This document shows, piece by piece, positions 42,876 to 51,346 of a stretch of DNA of 64,000 bases. Where the stretch lies: positions 1 to 64,000 of the forward strand of contig CAMIHP010000002.1 in the NCBI GenBank assembly GCA_946222005.1. Reading direction: 5' to 3'. The position numbers and the translations under genes were made by a program. The notes under the pieces were generated by a model. That model saw only the letters and a program-made list of their open reading frames with translations, was not told where the DNA came from and ran no database searches. Source of the DNA: an uncultured Candidatus Saccharibacteria bacterium. Its GTDB lineage: Bacteria > Patescibacteriota > Saccharimonadia > Saccharimonadales > Saccharimonadaceae. Every line of letters begins with the position of its first letter. Within the stretch, counting starts at the first letter, position 1.

Positions 42876-43784
42876 ATGGTTAAGCCGCATTACAACCATT
42901 GTGAGATACTGACAGCACCCCAGGATTATCGCCCACTGCCTAATCTATTGGCAGCGGTGCGACATGATGGTAAGTATAATCGGCCTGATTCTCGTTTTTC
43001 GTCTGATCCGCTATTGCGGGTTGCTGATGATTTGTCGTCAATAACACATGCAGTACCCGAAAAAGATCTTGCGCGTGGTGGATCGTCGCGTCATGGAGCA
43101 TTTGTTGCTCATGTGCGCTACACCGAGCAGAAACGCGATACGCCCGAAACGCTTGTTATTAAACCTTCCACGGTGCCAACAGCTCTTGGTGAGTTAGCTA
43201 TGACGCAGTACCTAGAGCGTGAGGGCCTTGCGCCGTTCTCGGTAGACGGGCTCGTAGTTGATGGCGCACCGGAAGGCGCAGCTGCACAGGATCGTAGCCG
43301 TGTTGCTTTGCTATTGTCGCGGTATCAGCCAGAAGTAGTGGGCTTGGATAGTCTTGCGTGGCATGAGATGAGTATGGATGATGTAGCGCTGTATGCCACC
43401 GAGGCAGCGACCGCATTGGCTGCATTACATAGAGTGGCAGTTGCGCATGGCGATGGCTATTTGCGTAATGTTGTGCGTGTCTCGGGTCAGCCAGCTCGTA
43501 TGATTGATTTTGAACATGCAGTTAGTTTCTCAGACGTTGTTGATCGAGCTGACGGAGGAGATGAAGCAGCGCAGCGCCATATAGCCGATAGGATGTCGCG
43601 TGACCTCTGTGGTATAGTTACTGATGTCGCGCAGCAGGTGCAGTTGACACGCGCAGCTGAGCGTAGTAGGTGGCTTGATCCTGCATTGAATGCATACTAT
43701 GAGCAACTTGCGATGCGGGGACATGATCAGCTCGTTATTGCCGCGTCGGCTGTTATGGCGGCAGCGCGTCGTACCGCAAGGTAG
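42876..43784 (+). CDS. Protein kinase-like (RIO/APH fold) protein, second copy
   Basis: 302 aa from the leaderless ATG. L-V-I-K-P near residue 110 gives the ATP-binding Lys, HRVAVAHGDGYLRNVV the catalytic loop (H-G-D-x4-N) and M-I-D-F-E-H the metal Asp. It shares this pattern with the protein at 28409, though overall similarity looks low. The upstream 19 codons of the longer frame are unlikely to be used, as the -10 box lies within them. The substrate is unknown. Confidence 0.7.
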   Translation: MVKPHYNHCEILTAPQDYRPLPNLLAAVRHDGKYNRPDSRFSSDPLLRVADDLSSITHAVPEKDLARGGSSRHGAFVAHVRYTEQKRDTPETLVIKPSTVPTALGELAMTQYLEREGLAPFSVDGLVVDGAPEGAAAQDRSRVALLLSRYQPEVVGLDSLAWHEMSMDDVALYATEAATALAALHRVAVAHGDGYLRNVVRVSGQPARMIDFEHAVSFSDVVDRADGGDEAAQRHIADRMSRDLCGIVTDVAQQVQLTRAAERSRWLDPALNAYYEQLAMRGHDQLVIAASAVMAAARRTAR

Positions 43785-43802
43785 CCTACGCGGCCACCTC
43801 TC

Positions 43803-43841
43803 TTGATTTTCCCATTAGCACTCGCTATACTAGAGTGCTAG
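43803..43841 (+). promoter_or_regulatory. CIRCE operator and promoter of groES-groEL
   Basis: TTAGCACTC (43815-43823), 9 bp, GAGTGCTAG (43833-43841) matches the CIRCE consensus with one change at the last base. It embraces the -10 TATACT (43826-43831); TTGATT (43803-43808) lies 17 bp upstream as the -35. HrcA would repress here and release on heat shock. No hrcA gene is in the window. Confidence 0.93.
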
Positions 43842-43894
43842 AAGTGCCTTGATTGATACGGGGCGCGGTGATAAGTATAAGAAAGGGGTAACCA

Positions 43895-44161
43895 ATGAGT
43901 TCACCAATCAAGCCAATGGCGCATTTCGTCGTGGCGGTTAAGGAGAAAAAGCCAGAGAAGACTGCCAGCGGGATCTTTTTGCCCGAGTCGGCTCAGGAGA
44001 AGTCGGAAGCTGCCAAGGTGATTGCTGTTGGATCGGCAGTAGAAGATGTCGTAGTTGACGCGCGGGTCGTTTACAAGAACTACGCAGCTACCACTATTAA
44101 GCTCGACAAAGAAGAGTATTTGATTATCAAGGACGAGGATATCCTCGCCACAGTAGAATAG
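43895..44161 (+). CDS. groES: Co-chaperonin GroES
   Basis: 88 aa, a little shorter than the usual 95 or so. It has the beta-barrel pattern with the mobile loop region at EKTASGIFLPESAQEK and the end segment YLIIKDEDILATVE. The N-terminal segment is MAHFVVAVKEK rather than the usual I-x-P-L-x-D-R. GroES caps the GroEL folding chamber. AAAGGGG lies upstream. It is 12 nt from groEL and shares the CIRCE promoter. Confidence 0.93.
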   Translation: MSSPIKPMAHFVVAVKEKKPEKTASGIFLPESAQEKSEAAKVIAVGSAVEDVVVDARVVYKNYAATTIKLDKEEYLIIKDEDILATVE

Positions 44162-44173
44162 GAGAACTAGTCT

Positions 44174-45817
44174 ATGGCAAAAAAAGTATTTTATGATGAA
44201 GATGCGCGCCGCCGGATTTTGGGTGGGGCAGAGATTCTCTACAACGCAGTGAAGACAACGATGGGGCCAAAGGGTCGCAACGTCGTCATTGGCAAAAGCT
44301 ACGGTGGCCCAAGCGTCACGCACGATGGTGTAACGGTGGCCAAGGGTATCGACATCGAGGATGTTGATGATGAAACACTGGGCTTTAAGGTAGGAGCAGA
44401 GCTTATCAAGCAAGCCGCTAACAAAATGAACGATGTGGCTGGTGATGGTACAACCACTGTGACGGTTTTGACCTACCATATCCTTAGTGAGGCAAACAAG
44501 CTGATTGCTGCTGGTCACAACCCAATGCTGCTGCGCAAGGGTCTCGAGCGCGCTGCGGCAGAGGTAACAGCCGCTTTGAGCGAGCAGGCAGAAGACATTC
44601 GCAATGATGAAACACGCGTCGCAGAGGTGGCAACTATCTCGGCGGGTGATGACGCGATTGGCCGGCTGATTGCTGATGTAATGGAGAAGATCGGGCCCAA
44701 TGGTGTGGTGACGGTTGAGGAAGGTCGCGGCCTTGAGCTAGAGAGCGAAGTGGTTGAGGGCTTTACCGTTCAGCGCGGCTTCGTCAGCCCGTACATGGCG
44801 ACAGACACGAAGCGAATGGAAGCGGTGTACGACAAGCCAGCTATCGTTATTACCGACAAGAAGATTTCTTCGGCGCAGGAGTTTGTCCCGCTGCTTGAGA
44901 TGATTGCTCAGAGTGGTAAGAAAGACCTCGTTTTGATTGCTGACGATGTGGATGGCGAAGCGCTTGGCCTGCTTGTGCTTAATCGCCTCAAGGGTGCCTT
45001 TAATACACTGGCCATCAAGGCGCCAAGTGATAAGGATGTCCTCTACGATATTGCTGCTCTGGTAGGCGCAAAAGTCATTACCGAAGACACCGGCATGAGC
45101 TTTGATACGGTTGGCCCCGATGTGGTCGGTTCGGCTCGCAAGGTGATTGCCACTAAGGATTTGACAACGATCGTCGAAGGGGCTGGTGCGAAGACGGCAG
45201 TCGATGCCCGGATTGACCAGATTGCCGTTGAGATTGCCAATAGCACAAGCGACTACACCAAGAACAATCTCGTCAAGCGCCAAGCTGCCCTGACTGGCCA
45301 AGTGGCGGTGATTAAGGTAGGTGGGGCAACCGAGACCGAGATCGAAGAGAAGAAATACCGCGTTGATGATGCGGTGGCTGCTGTTAAGGCCGCTCTGGCT
45401 GAGGGTGTTGTGCCTGGTGGCGGGGTGACACTGGTCAACCTCGCGACAAGCTACGCTCACGCTGGTGATGCCGATGCGTCAGTAACCGCTGGTGAGGACT
45501 TGCTCATTCACGCGCTGGAGCAACCATTCCGCATTCTGCTGACTAACTCTGGCCTCAATGCTGATGAGTGGCTGCCACAGGTGAAGGCAGCGCAGCCTGG
45601 CTTTGGTATTAACGTTAACACACCAGGCGAGCTGATCGATCTCAAAGCCGCTGGCGTGGTTGACCCTGTTCGTGTTACCAAGGAAGCACTGCAGAATGCT
45701 GCGTCCATCGCTGGCACCGCAATGACGATGGGTGCGCTCGTCGTCGACCTGCCTGAGAAGGAAGCGGCAAGCCCAGCTGGTATGCCTGGCATGGGCGGCG
45801 GTATGGGCATGTACTAG
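44174..45817 (+). CDS. groEL: Chaperonin GroEL
   Basis: 547 aa, full length. TMGPKGRNVVI, the nucleotide-binding GDGTTTVTVL (near 86), and the typical C-terminal G-G-M tail are all present. It folds cytosolic proteins with GroES and ATP. AGGAG precedes the ATG. It is followed by a strong terminator. Confidence 0.98.
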   Translation: MAKKVFYDEDARRRILGGAEILYNAVKTTMGPKGRNVVIGKSYGGPSVTHDGVTVAKGIDIEDVDDETLGFKVGAELIKQAANKMNDVAGDGTTTVTVLTYHILSEANKLIAAGHNPMLLRKGLERAAAEVTAALSEQAEDIRNDETRVAEVATISAGDDAIGRLIADVMEKIGPNGVVTVEEGRGLELESEVVEGFTVQRGFVSPYMATDTKRMEAVYDKPAIVITDKKISSAQEFVPLLEMIAQSGKKDLVLIADDVDGEALGLLVLNRLKGAFNTLAIKAPSDKDVLYDIAALVGAKVITEDTGMSFDTVGPDVVGSARKVIATKDLTTIVEGAGAKTAVDARIDQIAVEIANSTSDYTKNNLVKRQAALTGQVAVIKVGGATETEIEEKKYRVDDAVAAVKAALAEGVVPGGGVTLVNLATSYAHAGDADASVTAGEDLLIHALEQPFRILLTNSGLNADEWLPQVKAAQPGFGINVNTPGELIDLKAAGVVDPVRVTKEALQNAASIAGTAMTMGALVVDLPEKEAASPAGMPGMGGGMGMY

Positions 45818-45839
45818 GCCTCGTCCTGCCTTGTTTTGC

Positions 45840-45869
45840 AAAAACCCACCACATCTGTGGTGGGTTTTT
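45840..45869 (+). terminator. Rho-independent terminator of groES-groEL
   Basis: AAAAACCCACCAC and GTGGTGGGTTTTT form a 13-bp stem with a 4-nt loop, ending in a T run. Confidence 0.93.
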
Positions 45870-45886
45870 ATGCGGGAAAGAATCGG

Positions 45887-45915
45887 TTGACAGATACCCC
45901 CAGGGGGTATATCAT
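45887..45915 (+). promoter_or_regulatory. Metal-responsive promoter with GC-rich CsoR-type operator
   Basis: TTGACA (45887-45892) and TATCAT (45910-45915) are 17 bp apart. Between and overlapping the -10 is a perfect palindrome ATACCCCC-A-GGGGGTAT (45894-45910), the kind of site bound by CsoR/RcnR proteins. The -10 ends 6 nt before ATG 45922, so the mRNA is probably leaderless. Confidence 0.85.
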
Positions 45916-45921
45916 AGGAGT

Positions 45922-46200
45922 ATGAGCAAAGATATTACCAGACGAGCACTACACCGTATCAAAATTATGAAGGGCCAGCTTGAGGGGTTAGAGAAGCGTG
46001 TGGCTGATGATGCTTACTGCATGGATATTATTATCCAGAGTTTGTCGATCCAGAAGTCGCTGGCGTCACTCAACAAGCTGATGGTCAAGCAACACCTTGA
46101 GACGCATGTGGCTGAGATGCTGGCGTCAAGTGATACAAAGCAGCGCGATAAGGCGCTCAAAGAGCTCGATCAGCTCTATGACCTGACGAACATTCGCTAG
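45922..46200 (+). CDS. csoR: CsoR/RcnR (DUF156) family metal-sensing repressor
   Basis: 92 aa, three helices. The expected ligands are C33 (Y-C-M-D), H58 and position 62, which is His here (H-L-E-T-H) and not the Cys of classic CsoR. C-H-H is closer to nickel/cobalt RcnR, although RcnR also uses an N-terminal His that is not at position 3 here. Its partner gene, 59 bp on, is a CopB-like ATPase, so copper or silver is still the best guess. The operator overlaps its own promoter. Confidence 0.9.
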   Translation: MSKDITRRALHRIKIMKGQLEGLEKRVADDAYCMDIIIQSLSIQKSLASLNKLMVKQHLETHVAEMLASSDTKQRDKALKELDQLYDLTNIR

Positions 46201-46259
46201 TAGCAAGCGGATATAAGAATGGAAAGGATAATACGGTGCGCAGCACCGAGGAGTTTGTT

Positions 46260-48293
46260 ATGGATACAAAACAGTCACAGCACCATCATATGACTCATGG
46301 TGAGCATGCGCACCATGAGCAGCATGCGACGGGGAGTTGTGCTCATCATGAGACGCATGGACAGAGCGGCCATTGCGGGCATGATGCGGCGCAATTTCGG
46401 CAGCGGTTTTGGCTATCGCTGCTGATAACAATCGGTGTACTGGTGTGTTCACCACTACTTCAGCAGTGGCTCGGGTATACACTACCTGAGGTGGTGAGCC
46501 GGTATGTGCCGGCCATAAGCGGGACGATATTGCTGTGGTATGGTGGCCGAGTCTTTATCCGGGCGGGGTGGCAGGAGCTACGCCAGCGCCAGCCCGGTAT
46601 GATGCTGCTGATTGCTCTGGCGATCAGTGTGGCGTATGGCTACAGCCTGCTGGTGACCAGTGGCGTGGTAGCAGGGATGGATTTTTGGTGGGAGCTCGCG
46701 TCGCTCATTACCATTATGCTTCTCGGGCACTGGCTTGAAATGGCAGCGATTAAGCGGGCAACGGATGCCGCTCATACCTTAGCTCAGCTCTTACCCGAGA
46801 CGGCAGAGGTTGTGACGGAGCAATCGATTGATACAGTGCCGCTTGATCATCTGGCTGTGGGGATGACCGTGCTGGTGCGCCCGGGTGGGCGTGTGCCAGT
46901 GGATGGCCAGGTGATATCTGGTGCGTCACAGGTCGATGAGTCGATGCTCACGGGTGAGTCGCGCCCTGTTGCTAAGCAGCCAGGGAGTCTTGTGACGGCA
47001 GGCACGATCAATGGCACTGGTGCGCTTCATGTTATGGCCCAGCACATTGGTAATGATACAACATTGTCGCATATTATGGAGCTGGTGCGCCAGGCTGAGC
47101 AGCGTCGGTCGCGAACGCAGGTGCTGGCAGATCGGGCAGCGGGCTATCTTTTCTATGCAGCGCTTGCTACTGCGCTGCTGGCGGGCGCTGGCTGGGCGCT
47201 GGCTGGTGCATCGCTGGGTGAAGTGTTGCAGCGAGTGGTGACAGTGCTGGTGGTGGCGTGCCCGCACGCCTTGGGCTTAGCGGTGCCGCTGGTTGTATCG
47301 ATCTCGACTGGGCTTGCGGCCCAGCGCGGTATTGTGGTGCGTGATCGCCGCGCCTTTGAGGCCGCGCGGCAAGTCGATGTGGTGTTATTTGATAAAACGG
47401 GTACACTGACAACTGGCCACCTGGCAGTAGTTGCAGTCCATGGTGGGGACGAGGCGGCTATTCTGGGATTAGCGGCGGCGGCTGAGCATGAAGCAGAACA
47501 CCCGATTGCAGCAGCAATTCGCCGCGCGGCAGCCGATCGCCATGTGGCGATACCTGCTGTGCGTGACCTCCAGACGGTGCCAGGTTATGGCGTGCAGGCT
47601 GTGGTTGATGGCGTGCCGACGTTAGTTGGCAATGCAGCCTTTATGCAGCAGCATCAGATTGATCGAGATGAGATAACGACGGACCATACAGTGGTTTACG
47701 TTGCCCAGGCTGGACGCGTCTGTGGTGTGATTGAGCTTGGTGATGCGCCGCGCCCTGGTGCGGCAGCGGCAGTCGCAACGCTCCAACGTCGCGGTATACC
47801 GGTTGCTATGGTAACAGGAGATGGTGTGAGGCCAGCCAATGCGATTGCTCGCCTCGTTGGTATCACGGAGGTCCACGCTGAGGTAACACCAGCTAAGAAG
47901 GCGGCGATTGTCATGGCGTACCAGCAGCAGGGGAAGCGAGTGTGCTTTGTTGGTGATGGCGTGAATGATGCACCAGCGCTTGCCCAGGCCGAGAGTGGTG
48001 TCGCGATTGGGACGGGGACTGATGTTGCCGCAGCGTCTGCTGGGATTATGCTGGTTGGTGATGATCCGCAGGCGGTTGTCCGGGTGATCACGCTGGCCCA
48101 GGCGACGTACCGCAAAATGGTGCAAAACCTCTGCTGGGGAGCGGGTTACAATGTGCTGATGCTTCCCCTCGCAGCTGGGGTGCTTGCGCCAGTCGGGGTG
48201 GTTATTTCGCCCGCGATTGGTGCGGTGGTGATGTCACTTTCGACGATCATTGTTGCAGCAAATGCACAACTCTTACGCCGCACGGTGGTGTAA
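46260..48293 (+). CDS. copB: Copper-type P1B ATPase with CPH motif (CopB-like)
   Basis: 677 aa from ATG 46260 (GAGGAG upstream; GTG 46236 is an alternative with AAGGA upstream). The N-terminus is His-rich (residues 7-50, many H, no CxxC domain). C-P-H (334-336) is the membrane motif of the CopB subgroup. DKTGT starts at D378, E-H-P at about 410, and GDGVNDAPAL lies near 565. It exports copper or silver using ATP. It is in one operon with the CsoR-like repressor. A small hairpin CGGTGC-GCA-GCACCG lies just upstream of the ribosome site. Confidence 0.93.
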   Translation: MDTKQSQHHHMTHGEHAHHEQHATGSCAHHETHGQSGHCGHDAAQFRQRFWLSLLITIGVLVCSPLLQQWLGYTLPEVVSRYVPAISGTILLWYGGRVFIRAGWQELRQRQPGMMLLIALAISVAYGYSLLVTSGVVAGMDFWWELASLITIMLLGHWLEMAAIKRATDAAHTLAQLLPETAEVVTEQSIDTVPLDHLAVGMTVLVRPGGRVPVDGQVISGASQVDESMLTGESRPVAKQPGSLVTAGTINGTGALHVMAQHIGNDTTLSHIMELVRQAEQRRSRTQVLADRAAGYLFYAALATALLAGAGWALAGASLGEVLQRVVTVLVVACPHALGLAVPLVVSISTGLAAQRGIVVRDRRAFEAARQVDVVLFDKTGTLTTGHLAVVAVHGGDEAAILGLAAAAEHEAEHPIAAAIRRAAADRHVAIPAVRDLQTVPGYGVQAVVDGVPTLVGNAAFMQQHQIDRDEITTDHTVVYVAQAGRVCGVIELGDAPRPGAAAAVATLQRRGIPVAMVTGDGVRPANAIARLVGITEVHAEVTPAKKAAIVMAYQQQGKRVCFVGDGVNDAPALAQAESGVAIGTGTDVAAASAGIMLVGDDPQAVVRVITLAQATYRKMVQNLCWGAGYNVLMLPLAAGVLAPVGVVISPAIGAVVMSLSTIIVAANAQLLRRTVV

Positions 48294-48309
48294 GTCGCGA
48301 GCTCCGTTA

Positions 48310-48339
48310 TTGACAGACTTGCGCTATCTATGTCATACT
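48310..48339 (+). promoter_or_regulatory. Promoter of the VanZ-RDD gene
   Basis: TTGACA (48310-48315) and CATACT (48334-48339) are 18 bp apart. ATG 48350 lies 10 nt after the -10, with no ribosome site. Confidence 0.6.
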
Positions 48340-48349
48340 AGCGCGCAGT

Positions 48350-49390
48350 ATGCTTTCATTCTTAGGGAATTTTACCGCGTCGTTTCGGGTGGCGCTTGTG
48401 ATGTGGCCATTTGCTGCACTTGTGTTGACGTTGCCGCTGTTATTGGTGCACTATATGCGCTTTCGCCGGGTGGCATTTGGCCGGGTAGTCATGACGTATT
48501 TGGTGGTGCTCTATGGCTTGGCGCTAGCTGCCTTTACGCTTTACCCGATGCCAGATAATGCGGCGCGCTTTTGCGGGAGCCACCATATCCAGCCGCAATT
48601 AGTGCCACTGGCGTCGATTTTCGATATCTCGCATGAGGGTGTGCGGGCGTTGCTACAGGTGGTGCTTAATGTTATTTTCTTTGTGCCACTGGGGGCGTTT
48701 TTGCGGGCGATGTATCGGGTGCGCTGGTGGACGGTGGTGGCGATTGGCCTTATGACGTCGGTAGTGATTGAACTCACGCAGCTCACGGGGGTGTTTGGCG
48801 TATATCCGTGTAGCTATCGGTTGTTTGATGTTGATGATTTGCTGCTTAATACGAGCGGGGCACTGCTGGGCTTTTGGTTGGGTTGGTTACTGCCAAATCT
48901 TCGTGATACTGAGCGTGGGGCAACGACGATTCACCAGCCTGGCCTCGTGCGGCGTATCGTTGCCTTTGTTGTTGATATGACTGGAGTGGCGATTGGCTCA
49001 ACAATTGTGATGGTAGCACTTACACTCTTCAATGTATTGCATTCACGGCAGTGGACTGAACAGATGCAGATGCTGACGCAGATCGTTCCGTATGGCTTTA
49101 TTGCGCTCGTGCATGCCATCCTCCCATTGGTGGCGCAGGGGCGGACGCTGGGTGGCTGGCTAACGGGTATTTCGCTGGACGATCGGCCGCGGGGGTGGTT
49201 CCACCGCGTGGTATTCTATGCGGTGCGGCTGCTCTATATTGCGGTGCTGTCGATGGTGCATCTGCCGTTTGTGTCATTAATGACGCTGCTTGTCACGATC
49301 GTGCTATGGTATCGGTATAAGCAGCTGCCCTATGCAGTGCTTGATCGGTACTGGCCAACGCGTCACACGCCAACCACTGATGACGAGTAA
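48350..49390 (+). CDS. VanZ-like and RDD two-domain membrane protein
   Basis: 346 aa. The N-terminal half is a VanZ-like domain with about five helices (TLYPMPDNAARFC, NVIFFVPLGAFLR, IELTQLTGVF, FDVDDLLLNTSGALLGF). The C-terminal half, after about residue 200, is an RDD-like domain (RRIVAFVVDMTGV, then QGRTLGGWLTGI). VanZ proteins are linked to low-level glycopeptide resistance in some Firmicutes, but most are uncharacterised. The fusion is not rare, and the function is unknown. It has almost no leader. Confidence 0.85.
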   Translation: MLSFLGNFTASFRVALVMWPFAALVLTLPLLLVHYMRFRRVAFGRVVMTYLVVLYGLALAAFTLYPMPDNAARFCGSHHIQPQLVPLASIFDISHEGVRALLQVVLNVIFFVPLGAFLRAMYRVRWWTVVAIGLMTSVVIELTQLTGVFGVYPCSYRLFDVDDLLLNTSGALLGFWLGWLLPNLRDTERGATTIHQPGLVRRIVAFVVDMTGVAIGSTIVMVALTLFNVLHSRQWTEQMQMLTQIVPYGFIALVHAILPLVAQGRTLGGWLTGISLDDRPRGWFHRVVFYAVRLLYIAVLSMVHLPFVSLMTLLVTIVLWYRYKQLPYAVLDRYWPTRHTPTTDDE

Positions 49391-49470
49391 CCTATACCAC
49401 CTCACACTTTACCTATTCTGGCAAACGATATAGACTAGAAGGAGACAGCTAGCAAAAGCAAGGAGGCGAT

Positions 49471-50841
49471 ATGCGGACGGCAATGGTGAAAAGTGTGCTC
49501 AGTGTCATGATGATAGCAGTCGGATGCCAGCTGATGGCTCCAGTGCCAGCTCAGGCTGCGGAGCGGAGGACAATCTCAGTCTATGTCAGTGACGAGAACC
49601 TCCCAAAGGTGGCTGACGACCATCTAAAGATGATCGATCGGCTCATTGTTCATTTTGGGCGTATTGCAGCCGATGGGCGCGTGACACTTGATACACTGCC
49701 ACACCTCAAGCAAGCAGCCACGCTGCAGCGGATTCGGGCGGTTAATCCGCGTATCTCCCTTATTCTCTCAATTGGTGGTGGTAATGATGCTGCGCGAAGT
49801 GAGTTCGATGCGATGGTGCGCCAGGTAAGCACCCGGCAGGCCTTTGTGAGCTCTGTCAAGGAGGCGCTGCACGCTCATCAGTTAGACGGGGTGGATATCG
49901 ACTGGGAGTTTCCAAAGGGGAGCCAGCAGACTGATTTGATTGCTCTCTTGCGCGAATTGCGCGCAGCAACGACCACCAGCGGACGCCAGCCGAGTATTTC
50001 GATGACGGGTGCACCAGCCAAGTGGTATGCTGAGCAAAATAAGTTTGCTGAGTACCAGCAGTATCTTGACCAGATTGCGATCATGACATATGACATGCGG
50101 GGATTTGGCTCGTTCAAGACGCACGCTGGGCATCATGCTGGGCTCTATACCGCGCCGGATGACCCGCTCGACCAGAGTGCCAACTCGGCGGTGCAGCACT
50201 ACCAAGCTCATGGTGCGCCAACAAACAAATTAATGATTGGGGCGGGGTGGTATAGCCGGCGGTTTACCTCAGTTCCTGAGGTGAATCATGGGTTGCACCA
50301 GCCTGTGGGGGACACCCAGAAGGCTGGTGAATACCACACCACGTATGACCGGCTCGAGCGAGAGTATATTAATAAGAATGGCTACACTCGCTACTGGGAC
50401 GACGCAAGCAAAGCGCCGTATCTCTATAATGCTGCGCGGCGTGAGTTTATTAGCTATGACGATGCGGAGTCAATGAAGTACAAGGCAGAGTATGTCCAGC
50501 AGCATAACCTGCAAGGGATTATTGTCTGGCGCTATCTTTCTGACCCGCAGAGTAATGATGCGTTGCTGCGCCAACTTGATCACACGCTGCATGGTAGCGC
50601 TGCGCCATTGTCGACTCAGCCGCAATCGAATCAGTCACAGAATATCACGCTGCCACCGAAGGTAATGCATATCTCACAGGCCGAACAGCCACAACCAAGC
50701 CAGCCACCGCACGAGGGAGCATTGGCAGCGGCTGGTGATAATGTGCCGCTGCTATACTACGGTGGCGCGACGTTGGTTATGTTAGGCGTGCTTGGTGCGG
50801 CAGTGTATGCTTGGCGTCGTCGGCATATAAAAAGGTATTGA
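49471..50841 (+). CDS. Secreted glycoside hydrolase family 18 protein, membrane anchored
   Basis: 456 aa. A signal peptide (1-29, ending AQA) is followed by a GH18 TIM barrel. S-I-G-G-G (near 93) and the catalytic D-G-V-D-I-D-W-E (139-146; E146 is the acid) are complete. I-M-T-Y-D-M (near 195) and a late W (IVWRYLSD) close the barrel. A linker and one C-terminal helix ending in RRRHIKRY anchor it. GH18 enzymes cut beta-1,4-GlcNAc links (chitin, N-glycans or peptidoglycan-like chains). AAGGAGG precedes the start. It may feed on, or process, host or mucin glycans (inference). Confidence 0.92.
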   Translation: MRTAMVKSVLSVMMIAVGCQLMAPVPAQAAERRTISVYVSDENLPKVADDHLKMIDRLIVHFGRIAADGRVTLDTLPHLKQAATLQRIRAVNPRISLILSIGGGNDAARSEFDAMVRQVSTRQAFVSSVKEALHAHQLDGVDIDWEFPKGSQQTDLIALLRELRAATTTSGRQPSISMTGAPAKWYAEQNKFAEYQQYLDQIAIMTYDMRGFGSFKTHAGHHAGLYTAPDDPLDQSANSAVQHYQAHGAPTNKLMIGAGWYSRRFTSVPEVNHGLHQPVGDTQKAGEYHTTYDRLEREYINKNGYTRYWDDASKAPYLYNAARREFISYDDAESMKYKAEYVQQHNLQGIIVWRYLSDPQSNDALLRQLDHTLHGSAAPLSTQPQSNQSQNITLPPKVMHISQAEQPQPSQPPHEGALAAAGDNVPLLYYGGATLVMLGVLGAAVYAWRRRHIKRY

Positions 50842-50869
50842 CAATAAATAGTTTAGGCAGTAAACTATT
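50838..50869 (+). promoter_or_regulatory. Promoter and palindromic operator of the MarR-ABC exporter operon
   Basis: TTGACA (50838-50843) and TAAACT (50861-50866) are 17 bp apart. The perfect repeat AATAGTTTA-GGCAG-TAAACTATT (50847-50869) covers the spacer and the -10. ATG 50876 lies 9 nt after the -10, with no ribosome site. Confidence 0.85.
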
Positions 50870-50875
50870 CATTGT

Positions 50876-51346
50876 ATGAAGGTAGAAGCAAAGTCAGGTG
50901 CACAGCCGCAGCGCCAAGTATGTATTGAGAACATCACAAGCTACTTATTTCAGCTCAAGCAGCGCCTGGCACGCGCTCAGCGCCAGACGGATCAGCAGTT
51001 TGGTTTGGCGCCTGTTCACTGGCATGTGCTGGGCCTATTGCATAGTGGGGCAATCGAGACGATGGGTGATGTAGCCGCAAAGCTGTGCGTCTCCAAGGGT
51101 GCGGCGACGCAGATTCTTGACGTGCTGGTGGCAAAACAGCTCGTCCAGCGCACGCCAGACCAGCATGATCGACGGGTGGTGCGCCTACAGTTGACTGCGC
51201 AAAGCCAGCAGATGACCGATCACTTCCAGCAGTATATGGCGGAGACGATTGCTGATCTCTTTGCGGTACTGAGCGATGCCGAGCTGGCGCAGCTCGACCA
51301 GCTTATTGATAAAGTAGCCCAGGGCCACCGGGCGGAGCAAACATGA
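50876..51346 (+). CDS. MarR family transcriptional regulator of the ABC exporter
   Basis: 156 aa. Winged helix at about 40-105: PVHWHVLGLL, VAAKLCVSKGAATQILDVLV, then the wing R-x-x-D-x-H-D-R-R-V-V. It overlaps the first exporter gene by 4 nt and has a palindrome at its promoter, so it likely represses the whole operon and responds to an exported drug. The leader is very short. Confidence 0.93.
   Translation: MKVEAKSGAQPQRQVCIENITSYLFQLKQRLARAQRQTDQQFGLAPVHWHVLGLLHSGAIETMGDVAAKLCVSKGAATQILDVLVAKQLVQRTPDQHDRRVVRLQLTAQSQQMTDHFQQYMAETIADLFAVLSDAELAQLDQLIDKVAQGHRAEQT

Noticed and set aside
44738..45460. 240-codon minus frame inside groEL
   Set aside because: Shadow of a conserved chaperonin gene.
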